Notes: generated by a model not told the origin, from the letters alone. A stretch of DNA of 64,000 bases from Flectobacillus major DSM 103 (GCF_000427405.1 NZ_KE386491.1:2587001-2651000), one strand, 5' to 3'; numbered from the stretch's first letter, positions 16,756-25,929 are shown. Translations and numbers: made by a program.

Positions 16756-18507
16756 TTAATATTCGTAAATTGGCGTAATGGCGTAGGTGAGGGTTTTGCC
16801 TACAGGCCCCGAAAAAGTCAAGGGGTTGTCTGTCCCAGCGGTACAGCTAGAGGCTGGCTGAGCTACAATAGTACAGCCTGAGCTGTCGACAATTTCAAAA
16901 GTAAAATCGTAGTCACGTCTTACATTACGAGTAACGTTAGCTCCACTACAATCAACAGAAAACTCTTGGCGTGTTTTTGACCTCATAATAGCGTATGGAC
17001 TTACATAAGCACCACTCCCCAAATCTGAATTTGAAGGTAGTCCCGACGATTGTCTTCCTGCAATTCCTTTTTTGGTAACGTTAATCAGCTCGTTATCTGT
17101 CAATAGTGTATTCCAGATAGCGATGTACTTGATTGGAGTATTCGGTGGAGTAACCCCTCCAAAATATATCTTATCAAAGAATGGTATTTCACACTGAATA
17201 TCCCTTGCACCTAATGTACCGTCGATGGCACCAATAGTATTATTTGTATCGAAGGCCAACCCCATAATAAAGTCATTGGGTAAAGCCTGAGAGTTTGCAT
17301 TAGCTACCGATGTTCCATCAACTTTAACCGCAAACGAAGCAAAGGCTACATTAGCACCACTGTTGGACACTGCCTCAATTAAATTAATACCATTGGAAGT
17401 AGTTGGGCCAGACAAAGATATATATTGCCCCCAAACCGCTTTTGACCTTCTAGCCGCTACAACAATAGTACCTTTTTTCAAAGACGGGAAGAAATCTGAA
17501 AAAGCCGTTCCCAATAGTCCACAAACATCTTTCTCTCTAGCCTTTACGCCATTCGTGGTAGGGATAAAACTTGTATAATCTAAGCCTATTTCTAATTGTG
17601 GTGCAGTAACATTAAAAGCACTACCATTAGCATCAATTTTGCCAATATAAAGAGCTACAGAGGTTTCTCCGGCTACAGGGGTAAATCTAAATGAGTGTAA
17701 CCATACACCATTGGTAAGAAACTCCGTAGTAGCCGCAATCGACCTATTGGAAGAAGAGAGTCTAATAGCAGATGCTGTATTGAGTGATGAAAGGTAATGG
17801 TAAGTATAGGTAGTTCCAGGAACTACCGCTATAGAAGTACGAACAAATGAAGAAATATCGCTTGTAAGTGTAAAAGAGTGGCTAGGCCATCCCAAAAGCT
17901 TAGAAGGTCCATTATAGATAGCATTATTTTTATCCCATAAGTCGATATTCATACTATTAGGAATTAAATTTTGTCTAAACTCTTCTGGCAAAAAACCCAA
18001 ACACTCCAAAGTTAGTGGGTCGTGTGTAAATCTGGGTTGATTAGCCTTTGCCTCTCTCATTACCCCATTCTTGTCAATATAAGTTGCTGGGCTATTACGA
18101 TAAAAAGCAATTTTAGGGTCAATAAAACGAGAGTTTGAAAAGTCCAAGAAAAAGCTTGGTCTTGTACTAGGTCGTACAAAAGCCCCATCAAAAGCGTCTA
18201 TTTTGCCCCTAGTTTCGTTGAGGTGTTTACCTACAGTATTGGCTGTATAGTTGGTTTTGGCAGGGTCATGTGTCACCTCTCCCGAATCGTAGGCATGAAA
18301 AAGGTTAGGGTCTATCTCAAAGCTTTCAGGAAAACTGTCTGCTATATTTGTATAGGTTATATCAATGTACTCCCTAAACTCTGCCTTTAGGAAAAATGCC
18401 AATAATTGCTCCTGCGTTAAATCATTATTGAGCAACGTCAACTTACCATTTACATGAACCTGTACTTTATTTACATATTCAGGCTTTACTTTTAGTATTT
18501 GTGCCAT
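16756..18507 (-). CDS. Putative tail fibre / receptor-binding protein
   Basis: A 583-residue protein. An N-terminal attachment region (1-100) is followed at about 120-180 by the phage-fibre motif AFYRNSPATYIDKNG, then REAKANQPRFTHDPLTLECL and FRQNLIPNS. I know this combination from many tail-spike and fibre proteins. After it come a carbohydrate-binding-like beta domain ending LEIGLDYTSFIPTTNGVKAR and a LamG-like segment (IKYIAIWNTLLTDNELI). The C-terminus carries a Cys-containing beta domain (IVDSSGCTIVAQPASSC). It probably recognises a surface glycan of the host. It overlaps no neighbours and follows the gene at 18509 by one base. Confidence 0.75.
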   Translation of the reverse strand: MAQILKVKPEYVNKVQVHVNGKLTLLNNDLTQEQLLAFFLKAEFREYIDITYTNIADSFPESFEIDPNLFHAYDSGEVTHDPAKTNYTANTVGKHLNETRGKIDAFDGAFVRPSTRPSFFLDFSNSRFIDPKIAFYRNSPATYIDKNGVMREAKANQPRFTHDPLTLECLGFLPEEFRQNLIPNSMNIDLWDKNNAIYNGPSKLLGWPSHSFTLTSDISSFVRTSIAVVPGTTYTYHYLSSLNTASAIRLSSSNRSIAATTEFLTNGVWLHSFRFTPVAGETSVALYIGKIDANGSAFNVTAPQLEIGLDYTSFIPTTNGVKAREKDVCGLLGTAFSDFFPSLKKGTIVVAARRSKAVWGQYISLSGPTTSNGINLIEAVSNSGANVAFASFAVKVDGTSVANANSQALPNDFIMGLAFDTNNTIGAIDGTLGARDIQCEIPFFDKIYFGGVTPPNTPIKYIAIWNTLLTDNELINVTKKGIAGRQSSGLPSNSDLGSGAYVSPYAIMRSKTRQEFSVDCSGANVTRNVRRDYDFTFEIVDSSGCTIVAQPASSCTAGTDNPLTFSGPVGKTLTYAITPIYEY

Positions 18508-18508
18508 A

Positions 18509-19063
18509 TTAGAATGTTTGCGATTTGTATTGTGTCAATATTGAAGAAATAAATGAGGGGTTGAGTGAAAAGCTTGGTTTGGTAAATCTACCCTTTAGGC
18601 TTAGTTCTATGGTTTTTCTGTCGGTGGCCAAACGGCTATATTGATACCCAAACCCGTTTTCAGGGTTTCCGTTGTACCAGGTATTGGCATCGGCTTCACG
18701 CCAGAAACTTATAAAACGTCGTTGCTGATTGGCATAAAGCCACGTTAGGAGTTCTTCGGTTACGCTTTTGATTTGACAAGTAAGGGTTACGGTATAGTAG
18801 TCGCCAGAGGTATCATCTTGTTGCTGAACTTCGTCCCATACAGCATTTTTTTGTAAAAACTCAAATAGCGTAATCACAGAACCATCTAGCATATTTACCT
18901 CTGCGTTGTCTATCGATGTAACTCGCTTACATTCTATTAGTATCAGGTGCGTTACATATCCTATCGAAGACTTACTATGACCAAACTTTTCTACTGTATT
19001 CATGCTCAAAACTACCAGCCAAAACCCACAATACATCGGACGGAAAATGTGGCTTTTTAACAC
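18509..19063 (-). CDS. Phage tail-region protein
   Basis: Open from 19063 (184 residues), but ATG 19003 (MNTVEKFGHSKSSIGYVTHL) gives a more plausible 164-residue protein without the hydrophobic Phe/Trp-rich start. Aromatic, beta-rich composition (DYYTVTLTCQIKSVTEELL; FWREADANTWYNGNPENGFG) fits a distal tail or baseplate subunit, and it sits just upstream of the fibre gene. No family signature seen. A strong hairpin (19072-19114) lies just upstream, so this gene and the fibre may have a separate transcript. Confidence 0.6.
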   Translation of the reverse strand: MLKSHIFRPMYCGFWLVVLSMNTVEKFGHSKSSIGYVTHLILIECKRVTSIDNAEVNMLDGSVITLFEFLQKNAVWDEVQQQDDTSGDYYTVTLTCQIKSVTEELLTWLYANQQRRFISFWREADANTWYNGNPENGFGYQYSRLATDRKTIELSLKGRFTKPSFSLNPSFISSILTQYKSQTF

Positions 19064-19071
19064 CTTATTAA

Positions 19072-19114
19072 AAGCAAAAACCGCCTAGAATATCTATTCT
19101 AAGCGGTTTTTGCT
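19072..19114. terminator. Bidirectional hairpin terminator
   Basis: AAGCAAAAACCGC...AGAATA pairs with TATTCT...GCGGTTTTTGCTT with a single mismatch. A and T runs at the stem base let it work on either strand. It lies between two tail-region genes, beside the 20-bp repeat array. Confidence 0.7.
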
Positions 19115-19125
19115 TATTTGAGTGT

Positions 19126-19197
19126 CGGACAAAATACCCTATTTACGGACAAAACCCCGAAAACTCGGACAAATCGCCTTCACAGCGGACAAAACAC
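19126..19197. repeat. Four direct repeats of CGGACAAAA at exact 20-bp spacing
   Basis: CGGACAAA(A/T) begins at 19126, 19146, 19166 and 19186; the bases between repeats differ. The regular 20-bp step (about two helical turns) puts all copies on one face of DNA, like iterons or an operator array. It lies between the stop of the 155-residue gene and the hairpin at 19072-19114. No similar array was seen elsewhere in the window. Confidence 0.8.
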
Positions 19198-19665
19198 CTA
19201 AAAGTTTTTATGAAAATTTCTCGAAATCTTGGCCAAATAGTCCCTATAAATCTTTCTAGCTGTTTCCATTTCTATATCTACATCGGGTATAATGCCATAG
19301 CGGTCAAGAAAGCGGCGTACAAATGGCGTATAATCAACGGCTCGGCTATACTCGTGTACGCTCCTAACTTCGCATATCAGTTCCCTCCGAAACTCGGCAT
19401 CAATCAACTCACATAGCTCCTTTGTTTTTTCTACTGGAAAATACGTAGAATAACTTTCGTCATAGTACTGAATCTTTATAATAGAGGCATTGTCTGGCAA
19501 TTTATACCGCTTCGGATAGGGGTCTACTTTTTGAACAAACTGAATCAAACGGCCAAGCTCACTACGTTTTCCAATTTTGACATATCCTTTTTCTGTTGTT
19601 AAATAGGTACCTTCAATGAATTTTTTAAGATGTGGCGGCACTGCAAATTCGACTTTCTTAATCAT
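19198..19665 (-). CDS. Phage protein of unknown function, beside repeat array
   Basis: A 155-residue basic, mixed alpha/beta protein (VDPYPKRYKLPDNASIIKIQ; ETARKIYRDYLAKISRNF). No membrane segment, no recognisable motif. It follows the tape measure gene and ends exactly where the CGGACAAAA array begins. A DNA-binding role at that array is an attractive but unsupported idea; a tail protein is equally possible. Confidence 0.55.
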   Translation of the reverse strand: MIKKVEFAVPPHLKKFIEGTYLTTEKGYVKIGKRSELGRLIQFVQKVDPYPKRYKLPDNASIIKIQYYDESYSTYFPVEKTKELCELIDAEFRRELICEVRSVHEYSRAVDYTPFVRRFLDRYGIIPDVDIEMETARKIYRDYLAKISRNFHKNF

Positions 19666-19740
19666 ACAAGTTGTGGAGTTATGAGTGCATAAAAACTATT
19701 TCAAATATAAAGACCTTTGTTCAAATAGACCAATCACTTT

Positions 19741-22700
19741 TTATTTTGTACGAGCGTTTAGGTTAGAAATCATCCCAATCAGGGTATCCATTTTGTTAGA
19801 TACATTGGTTTGGCGTATGGCCGTTTCTACACTACGGGTTGCTCCAACGTTTTGGTTTACAGCCATTCTAATCTCATTGCTCAAGTAAACCCCGTTTTCA
19901 CCCAACTGTACAATTTTCTTGAGTGCCTCGTTTTGCTCTCTTAGCAATTTGATTTGTTCGTCGCCCAGCTGTTTGGCTTTTTCTACATCTGCCTCCGACT
20001 CACTCACCTTTTGTGAGTCAGCCGTAAATGAACCATCCGAACCGTCGTTATATCGTTTCAAAATCGTACCATATTGGTACATTCGTCCGCTGTTCAATGA
20101 TGGGATTCCGTTTCTAAATGCCAAAGGTCTGCCCCCTTCACCCATAATATTCATGGTTTGCCAAACAGGTTTTTTGATACCACGCTTGGCATTCTCGTGC
20201 ATCTGCTTAATAATTGGCTGGTTGATTTCCGTTTGGTCAGCATTCACGATAGCCTCACCTCCTTCCATTTCGCCCAGCTCCTTACCTGTTTTATTATCTA
20301 CCAAAGCAATCCCCCCTTTCCCGTAGGTCTTTTCATGTTTGCTACCTTGAGGCGTAAAACCATAATGAAACTGTGGCTTTGGTTGCGAGCTAATCTTTGC
20401 TACTTGAATACCCGTCATCACTGCCGACATAGCAGCAAACACCAGGTTGACAGGCCAAAAGCCAGAGGCCAACGCCTTCAATGTCGCCAATGCTCCTGTA
20501 ATAATGGCACTAGCCATATCAGCCTTTTTCTGAGCCTCCCACGCCTTTAGCTTTTCCTGTTTCTCGATTTGTCTGGCTCTTTCGTTTTCGGCTTTAATAG
20601 CCGCCTCCAAATCTTTTTTGATTTTGATTTGTCGGTTTTTCTCATCAGTCGCCGCCTTTACTTTTTCCGCTTTCTCTTTTTCGGCAGCCTTGATTTTATC
20701 ATCCATCTCCTGCTTGGCCTGCCCAATACGCTCTTTCGATAAGGCCTTGTCTTGTTTGGTTTCATCATCCAGCTCCTCCAAGCGTTCCTTTAGCTGTTGC
20801 TGACCCGCTTTTATCTTGGCATCTCTTTCATCCTCTGCCGCTTTAATAGCCGCTTTCATGGTCTTTTCGGCGGCATCCATTTTCTCCTCTTTCTCCTTCT
20901 TAGCTTTACGGATTTTTTCCTCCAAAGCCTCCTTTTCGGCTTTGTCGGTGGCCACTCTCATTTGCGACTCCAAATCCCAAATTTGCTCATTCAAAGTCTG
21001 CTCAAGGTTCTGAAGCTTTTCGGTTTCTTCTTCCTTTAGTTGTTTTACTCGTTCGGTTTCGGCATCCTTCATGGCCAAAAACGACTCCGAGTAATTTTCC
21101 TTCAGGGCCTTAATTTTGTCAGCCTTATCCATCGTATCATCTTGAAGAATCTTTTCTAAATCCTTGATTCTACTGGTTTCGGCATCTTTTAGCTCTTTGA
21201 TAGCATTGGTGTGCTGCTCTTTTACGGCACGTTCCTTGTCTATAGCATTGTTCAGGTCGGCACTATTTTGGTCAAGTTGCTGTTGCAAAATTGCCACCTT
21301 TTCGTCTCGCTCTCTAAGGGCTTCGGCTATGGCCTTATCAGCTTTTGCTTTTTCTAGGTCAGCCAAAAAGCTAGCGGCTTGTATAGCCATTTGCCCTACC
21401 GCCTGAAACTTCTCTTGGTTATTCTGGAGTCGCTTTTGCCAAGCTGTCAACTCACCTTGTACTATCTGGCCAGCCGCTTCTACTGCCTTGGTAACATCCC
21501 CCTTCAGAAAATTCGTAAATACATTACTCCAAGCCTTCTGTTTACTTACCTTACCATCAATCAGCTCCTTATCTAGCTTGGCAATATCTTGGGTATATTT
21601 GGCGGTTTGGGCCTTCTTTTCATTGTGGTATCTATCCTCAATAGCTTTCAAAGCCGCTTCTTTCAGCTCGGTATCGCTTATTTCCCGTTCAGCCTTTTTC
21701 TTTTCAATCTGAAGCTCGGTATCCAACTTTTCTTGAGTGTATTTCAACTCCAGTGCAAGCCTCTCTTTCCTAATTTCAACCAGCTTTCTGGCATTGGTAC
21801 CTGCCTGTACCTCCTTCCAATCGAGCAAAGAGCTTTCGGCTTTCTTCTCCTGTTCCTGTACCAGCTTTTCGGTTTCAAGCCGCTTTTGAGCCGCTTCTTC
21901 CTGCTTTTTGGCTTCTTTGGCTTTGTACTCATCCCGTACCTTTTGGCGTTCGGCCTCAGCTTCTTTCTCTATAATCGTCTCAAGCTTTTCTTTCAAAGCT
22001 TTATCAGCCTTCGACGCTTCATTATCCGCTTTTCGTTTCCGGGCTTTTTCATCTATTTTAGCAATTTCCCGTGCTAGTTCATCCCTAATCGAATTTATAT
22101 TGGTCTCGGCTTCATATTCAGCTATTCGCTTTAGGGCCTCTTCGTTGGCTTTTGCTATTTCATCTAGGTGTTTTTTCTCCTCACTCTCTTCTTTTTTACG
22201 CTTCTTTTCGGCCTCCTTCTCCCTTTTAGCAGCGGCTTTTTCTTGCTCTTTGGTCATAGCCGTTTGCTTTTTACCCTCGGTGGTAGCAGCTGCCAAAACG
22301 GCTTCAGGTTCTAGTTTTTTGGGGGTATCTACCAAGGCATCTTTAAACCCTTTTTTGATTTGGGTAAAGTTATCATTGGCATGTTTGGTCATATTGCTAA
22401 ATTGCTTTTTGGCATCATCCCAGGTTTTGGAAGCACCCACAAAATCACCTTGTAAAAACTTGACCAAAGCTTTACCACCCGACATCAAAGCACCCAATGA
22501 CTCAATCATGGCTTGGATAGCTAAAAAGGAAGCTCTAACGGGTAAAAGTAAAGATTGAAATACAACACCTAACCCCTTCATTACACCAGTAGCCGAAACC
22601 GTTTGTTTGCTAAGGTTAGGGAATATCTGTTGTACCAGCCCCATCATACTATCGTATAGGTTGGTTACTTGCTGAAAAAGCGATTTGAAGACAGTAACCA

Positions 22701-23823
22701 CAGGCTCAGAGTTCTGGGCCAGCTCTAACAAGAAATTAGCAACATTGATAATAATACCCAACAAGGCATAAAACACAGGTTTGAGCTGCTCACCTACAGC
22801 TCCAGCCAATTGCATAAAGGTATCTCCAAGGTTGGAAGTTTTGCCCTCAAGCTTATTCATCATTTCAGCATTCATTCCAACAACCCCCTTCATTTGTCCA
22901 AATGCGGCTATCATTTTCATTGCTCCCTCTTCGGTCGCCTCCATTGTAACCGTTTGACCTTTCCAAGTGCCTATAATTTTATCTCCTGATGACCTAACAC
23001 TTATACCTAATTCTTGCCACCTTCTACTATTTGTAACATCTAAAATAGCCTCATTTAATTGCTCAAATGGCTTACCCAAAGCACTGGCTACATCACCCAT
23101 CGATATAATTTGTTCACGGGTTGGCCTTAACCCACGGTTCACCATTTTTACATAAGCTTCGGTTAGATTATCTAATGAAAACGGAGTTTTTACAGCAATA
23201 TCTTTCAGAGCAGCCATCGACTCCTTAGCCAACTTTTGCGAGCCTAGAGCAACCTTTAATACAGTTTCATATTTCTCTAGTTTTTGAGTTGTCCCAAAAA
23301 TTGCTTTCCCCAAATCAACCGCCCATTGGATAATCTGTAAAGCAATCATAGCCTTAAAAGCCAAATTGACTTTATTGACACCGCCCGAAATCTTGTCCCA
23401 AATACCTGGCTTAGCTAAGTCCTCACCGCCTTTCTTAATACCATTAACTTGGTCTTTTACTTCAGCCATTCGACCTTTAACCTCTCCAAGTCTTTTACTG
23501 GTTTCTATAAAAGCTTTAGTTCCTGGCTCTAATTGTTTGATTTCTTTATTGAGGGCTCTGGTGTGTTGCTCTAGCTGCTGAAGGGTCATTTTATTGATGT
23601 CCATTCCCTTCAGCGACTTGCTCAACTTTTCGGCTTCCTGTTGGGTGTCTTTCAATTCCTGTTTGTACTTCTTCCAGTTTTCAGAACCTTTGCCGCCGTT
23701 TTCTTCAATTTCCTTGATGGTCTTTCTGAGCGCCTTAGCATTATCATTCAAATCCTTGAGCTTCTTGTCCAAATCGCCAGTTTGGCCCTTTAGCTCAAGG
23801 GTTCCGGTGTCTTTAAATTCCAT
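19741..23823 (-). CDS. Tail tape measure protein
   Basis: At 1360 residues this is the longest gene in the prophage. N-terminal coiled coil (LKDLNDNAKALRKTIKEIEE), hydrophobic segments around 350-380 (VFYALLGIIINVANFLLELA) and 435-465, a very long Lys/Glu/Ala coiled coil (about 520-1150), a Gly/Ala-rich hydrophobic stretch (ASAIITGALATLKALASGFW) and a C-terminal region with conserved-looking FHYGFTPQGSKHEKTYGKGG. Tape measure proteins set tail length and are expelled into the host envelope; this architecture and position between tail assembly and fibre genes are diagnostic. No separate peptidase domain visible. Confidence 0.92.
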   Translation of the reverse strand: MEFKDTGTLELKGQTGDLDKKLKDLNDNAKALRKTIKEIEENGGKGSENWKKYKQELKDTQQEAEKLSKSLKGMDINKMTLQQLEQHTRALNKEIKQLEPGTKAFIETSKRLGEVKGRMAEVKDQVNGIKKGGEDLAKPGIWDKISGGVNKVNLAFKAMIALQIIQWAVDLGKAIFGTTQKLEKYETVLKVALGSQKLAKESMAALKDIAVKTPFSLDNLTEAYVKMVNRGLRPTREQIISMGDVASALGKPFEQLNEAILDVTNSRRWQELGISVRSSGDKIIGTWKGQTVTMEATEEGAMKMIAAFGQMKGVVGMNAEMMNKLEGKTSNLGDTFMQLAGAVGEQLKPVFYALLGIIINVANFLLELAQNSEPVVTVFKSLFQQVTNLYDSMMGLVQQIFPNLSKQTVSATGVMKGLGVVFQSLLLPVRASFLAIQAMIESLGALMSGGKALVKFLQGDFVGASKTWDDAKKQFSNMTKHANDNFTQIKKGFKDALVDTPKKLEPEAVLAAATTEGKKQTAMTKEQEKAAAKREKEAEKKRKKEESEEKKHLDEIAKANEEALKRIAEYEAETNINSIRDELAREIAKIDEKARKRKADNEASKADKALKEKLETIIEKEAEAERQKVRDEYKAKEAKKQEEAAQKRLETEKLVQEQEKKAESSLLDWKEVQAGTNARKLVEIRKERLALELKYTQEKLDTELQIEKKKAEREISDTELKEAALKAIEDRYHNEKKAQTAKYTQDIAKLDKELIDGKVSKQKAWSNVFTNFLKGDVTKAVEAAGQIVQGELTAWQKRLQNNQEKFQAVGQMAIQAASFLADLEKAKADKAIAEALRERDEKVAILQQQLDQNSADLNNAIDKERAVKEQHTNAIKELKDAETSRIKDLEKILQDDTMDKADKIKALKENYSESFLAMKDAETERVKQLKEEETEKLQNLEQTLNEQIWDLESQMRVATDKAEKEALEEKIRKAKKEKEEKMDAAEKTMKAAIKAAEDERDAKIKAGQQQLKERLEELDDETKQDKALSKERIGQAKQEMDDKIKAAEKEKAEKVKAATDEKNRQIKIKKDLEAAIKAENERARQIEKQEKLKAWEAQKKADMASAIITGALATLKALASGFWPVNLVFAAMSAVMTGIQVAKISSQPKPQFHYGFTPQGSKHEKTYGKGGIALVDNKTGKELGEMEGGEAIVNADQTEINQPIIKQMHENAKRGIKKPVWQTMNIMGEGGRPLAFRNGIPSLNSGRMYQYGTILKRYNDGSDGSFTADSQKVSESEADVEKAKQLGDEQIKLLREQNEALKKIVQLGENGVYLSNEIRMAVNQNVGATRSVETAIRQTNVSNKMDTLIGMISNLNARTK

Positions 23824-23848
23824 TGGTGTAGATCGTTTTTAGTAGATA

Positions 23849-24379
23849 CTATTTTGAAAAATTCATGGTCAAATCCTGTATTGCACCAGCTCCAGCGTGG
23901 CGACGTAGCTCATAAAAAAATTTGGGTAGAATATCGTTTTTGAGCGGGTCATTATAGACACCTCGATAACCACGCTTAACATTGGGTTCTTTTTTAATAG
24001 CATGACGCATTCCTTCAGCAATCCGAATGACCGTGGCGGTATAGCTCCGTGGTGTCAAACCTTTGGGATAACCTGGAATATAGGGAAACGCACTCACGCC
24101 GACTCTTTCGACGTACTTGATAAATGGAGACAAAGGAGGCATTCGCTCAAAATTGAGCTGTTTAAGGTCTTTTAGCCTCAAGAGCATATCATAATGAACG
24201 GAAGCTTTGATATAGTCTTTACCTCGTTCTACAGCTCCAGCCTTAATACTATTGAGCATAGCACCCGTCAAGACAATACCTTGAGCGTTTACCTCTCGAC
24301 GAAATACCTTTTCAGCTTCATCGACATATTTTTTTAGAATCTCAGCAAAGATTGGATTTTCGAGAATAGAGTCTTTCAT
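23849..24379 (-). CDS. Putative tail completion/minor tail protein
   Basis: A 176-residue basic protein upstream of the tape measure gene. TGAMLNSIKAGAVERGKDYI followed by KASVHYDMLLRLKD is reminiscent of head-tail joining or tail-completion proteins of the HK97 gp10 type, which carry a TGxLxxSI-like motif near the N-terminus. The arginine- and lysine-rich C-terminus (KKEPNVKRGYRGVYNDPLK) is unusual. A terminator copy (24437-24481) lies just upstream, so it may start a new transcript with the tape measure gene. Confidence 0.55.
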   Translation of the reverse strand: MKDSILENPIFAEILKKYVDEAEKVFRREVNAQGIVLTGAMLNSIKAGAVERGKDYIKASVHYDMLLRLKDLKQLNFERMPPLSPFIKYVERVGVSAFPYIPGYPKGLTPRSYTATVIRIAEGMRHAIKKEPNVKRGYRGVYNDPLKNDILPKFFYELRRHAGAGAIQDLTMNFSK

Positions 24380-24436
24380 AATCAGTGTAGTTCTTTACAA
24401 GCTCTAATTTCTGAAAGACTTTTGGGGAGCTGAAGG

Positions 24437-24481
24437 ACAAAAGAAAAGCCTAGCAACTTGCTAAGGCTCTGTTTAGTTTTA
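24437..24481 (-). terminator. Hairpin terminator, copy 2 of a 45-bp repeat
   Basis: AGCCTAGCAA/TTGCTAAGGCT stem-loop with one bulge. The 45 bases from 24437 match 25881-25925 with a single difference. The duplication brackets the cargo genes at 24616-25447. Confidence 0.7.
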
Positions 24482-24540
24482 TCCGCTTAGGTTTAGAAAT
24501 CACCCGATTGGAGATTACCAAAATTTCAACTATTTTAATG

Positions 24541-24594
24541 GGCCTTGTAACAAAAAAGCCTCCGAATATTCGGAGGCTTTTTTGTTACAAGGCC
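24541..24594. terminator. Perfect 54-bp palindrome, bidirectional terminator
   Basis: Two 27-base arms are exact complements (outer GGCCTTGTAAC, inner GCCTCCGAAT), with A6 and T6 runs inside the arms. The GC-rich tip followed by a T run acts as an intrinsic terminator on both strands. It closes the 116-/164-residue cargo transcript. Confidence 0.85.
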
Positions 24595-24615
24595 ATTGGT
24601 AGGTGAGTTCAACAC

Positions 24616-25110
24616 TCAATCTTCTTCAATTGGATTTTTAGTACTCTGTGGTTTCAGCACGTCTTTGGTTACTTTACTTAAACCAAAGCCTCCCGCTATC
24701 CCTGTCAGAAAAGTTAGCCAAGGTATAAAGAATGTTTCTTTAAAAAATAGTATCAAAATCGTAATAATTGGCAGTACTACCAAAACTCCTAATAAAACAT
24801 ACCTAAACGTTTTTTGATTGATAACAGAAGCGTCTATTTTTTTTAGTTCTATTTCTTTAATAGCTTCAAGCCTTTCTGAACTAAAAGTAAAAGCATTTTT
24901 CTCACTTTCTGCCATCATATTCAGCACCTTATCTACCTGATCTTTGTCAAGTTTACTAAGGTCAAAAGTACTTTTACTCCCTTTCTGCGTAGCCATTATT
25001 TCAAGTTCTTGAAACATCGCCTTTACATTTTGTTTGGGTACTTGTGGAGACACAACTTCCGCTTTTAACTTATTTTCCTCATTTTCAGAAGGTTTTTCAA
25101 TATTGCTCAT
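24616..25110 (-). CDS. Small membrane protein, cargo gene
   Basis: A 164-residue protein. The soluble N-terminal two-thirds is charged and helical (MAESEKNAFTFSSERLEAIK), then two adjacent membrane segments occupy about 107-150 (YVLLGVLVVLPIITILILFF and IPWLTFLTGIAGGFGLS). It overlaps the upstream 116-residue gene by 14 bases. The pair has its own upstream region with a palindrome, sits between duplicated terminators among tail genes, and is not part of any morphogenesis module I know. A lysogenic-conversion or exclusion role is possible but not shown. Confidence 0.6.
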   Translation of the reverse strand: MSNIEKPSENEENKLKAEVVSPQVPKQNVKAMFQELEIMATQKGSKSTFDLSKLDKDQVDKVLNMMAESEKNAFTFSSERLEAIKEIELKKIDASVINQKTFRYVLLGVLVVLPIITILILFFKETFFIPWLTFLTGIAGGFGLSKVTKDVLKPQSTKNPIEED

Positions 25111-25447
25111 TACTTACTAAACGGTGTTGTTTATTATAATAAAATACATTAGTCTCATTCTCTTCACTGTTAAAAGTAGAAGCTAGTACTCTTTTAAAAG
25201 CTCTATCCAAAGAATCCGATAAATTAGCCATTCTACTTTCAAGAAAATACGTAGCTTTTCTTTCTTGATAAGCATCCATAATAAGCTTTTTAATAACTAC
25301 CACTTCTACATCCGATAAATCATTTTTTGTGGCATATTCATCAAAAATCTCCAAAAATATATCCAAAGCCTCATCCAAGGCTTCAGTACGTTTGTCTGAA
25401 AACTTTGTTGAACTATGCTTTAAAGTTTGTTTTTCAAGAGCTGTCAT
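25097..25447 (-). CDS. Small helical protein, cargo gene
   Basis: A 116-residue acidic, helical, soluble protein (RTEALDEALDIFLEIFDEYA; VVIKKLIMDAYQERKATYFL). It is the first gene of a two-gene unit with the membrane protein at 24616, with which it overlaps. No family recognised. Together they could be a soluble sensor and membrane partner, but nothing in the sequence proves an interaction. Confidence 0.55.
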   Translation of the reverse strand: MTALEKQTLKHSSTKFSDKRTEALDEALDIFLEIFDEYATKNDLSDVEVVVIKKLIMDAYQERKATYFLESRMANLSDSLDRAFKRVLASTFNSEENETNVFYYNKQHRLVSNEQY

Positions 25448-25809
25448 ATTTTTAAGTGTCTTTTTTGACGGTCGAGTGTGTGTAATAATTTAAGAAGTTT
25501 CAATTCCATTTATTCTGGGTATATATCTCAAGAATGATGAATACGTCACGTTCAAACTCCTTAAACTCATTTTTATTTTAACAAGAATAATTAAACTATA
25601 GTACATCTAAAAGAATCATTCCACTCTTCAACTTGTAATTAGTTTAAAATCTTTAACTTAATAACCTTTATACAACTAACGTAAAAAAATCTGTAAATGT
25701 TACACACAATTATACACAAAAGTTTACAAAATATTGACAAGGCTGTGGTACAAATTTGTACCACAGTCACATTTGACTCGTTTTATTCAATATTTTTGTT
25801 AACATTTTT
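25448..25809. other. Intergenic region with operator-like palindrome
   Basis: About 360 bases without a gene, very AT-rich, presumably holding the promoter of the cargo pair at 25447. It includes the 24-bp perfect palindrome at 25743-25766. The right end adjoins the duplicated tail-gene 3' end. Confidence 0.5.
25743..25766. promoter_or_regulatory. 24-bp perfect palindrome
   Basis: CTGTGGTACAAA followed by its exact reverse complement. There is no T run after it, so it looks more like an operator for a dimeric regulator than a terminator. It lies about 300 bases upstream of the leftward cargo pair. Confidence 0.45.
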
Positions 25810-25878
25810 CTATCCTCCCACCAACAACACACTAAACGGCTTGGTTATCAGCATTTCGCCAGATAATTGAGCTATTAA
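25810..25878 (-). pseudogene. Duplicated C-terminal end of the tail gene at 26724
   Basis: Twenty-two codons plus stop read LIAQLSGEMLITKPFSVLL, matching the last codons of the 468-residue tail protein (LIAQLSGEMPITKPFSGLL). Most differences are third-position changes, so this piece came from a functional homologue rather than by decay of a fresh copy. It marks where a cargo segment was inserted by recombination. Confidence 0.8.
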
Positions 25879-25880
25879 GA

Positions 25881-25925
25881 ACAAAAGAAAAGCCTAGCAA
25901 TTTGCTAAGGCTCTGTTTAGTTTTA
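25881..25925 (-). terminator. Hairpin terminator, copy 1 of a 45-bp repeat
   Basis: Stem AGCCTAGCAA/TTGCTAAGGCT just before the stop codon of the methyltransferase-like gene in the plus-strand order, that is, directly downstream of it in transcription. Nearly identical to 24437-24481. Confidence 0.7.
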
Positions 25926-25929
25926 ATTT

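Noticed and set aside
19126-19197. Possible CRISPR array from regularly spaced repeats
   Set aside because: Repeat unit is only about 9 bp with 11-bp gaps, far below CRISPR repeat and spacer sizes, and no cas genes are present.
20158-23842. Many plus-strand ORFs opposite the tape measure gene
   Set aside because: They are complements of its Lys/Glu/Ala coiled coil, giving Ser/Leu/Phe-rich nonsense.
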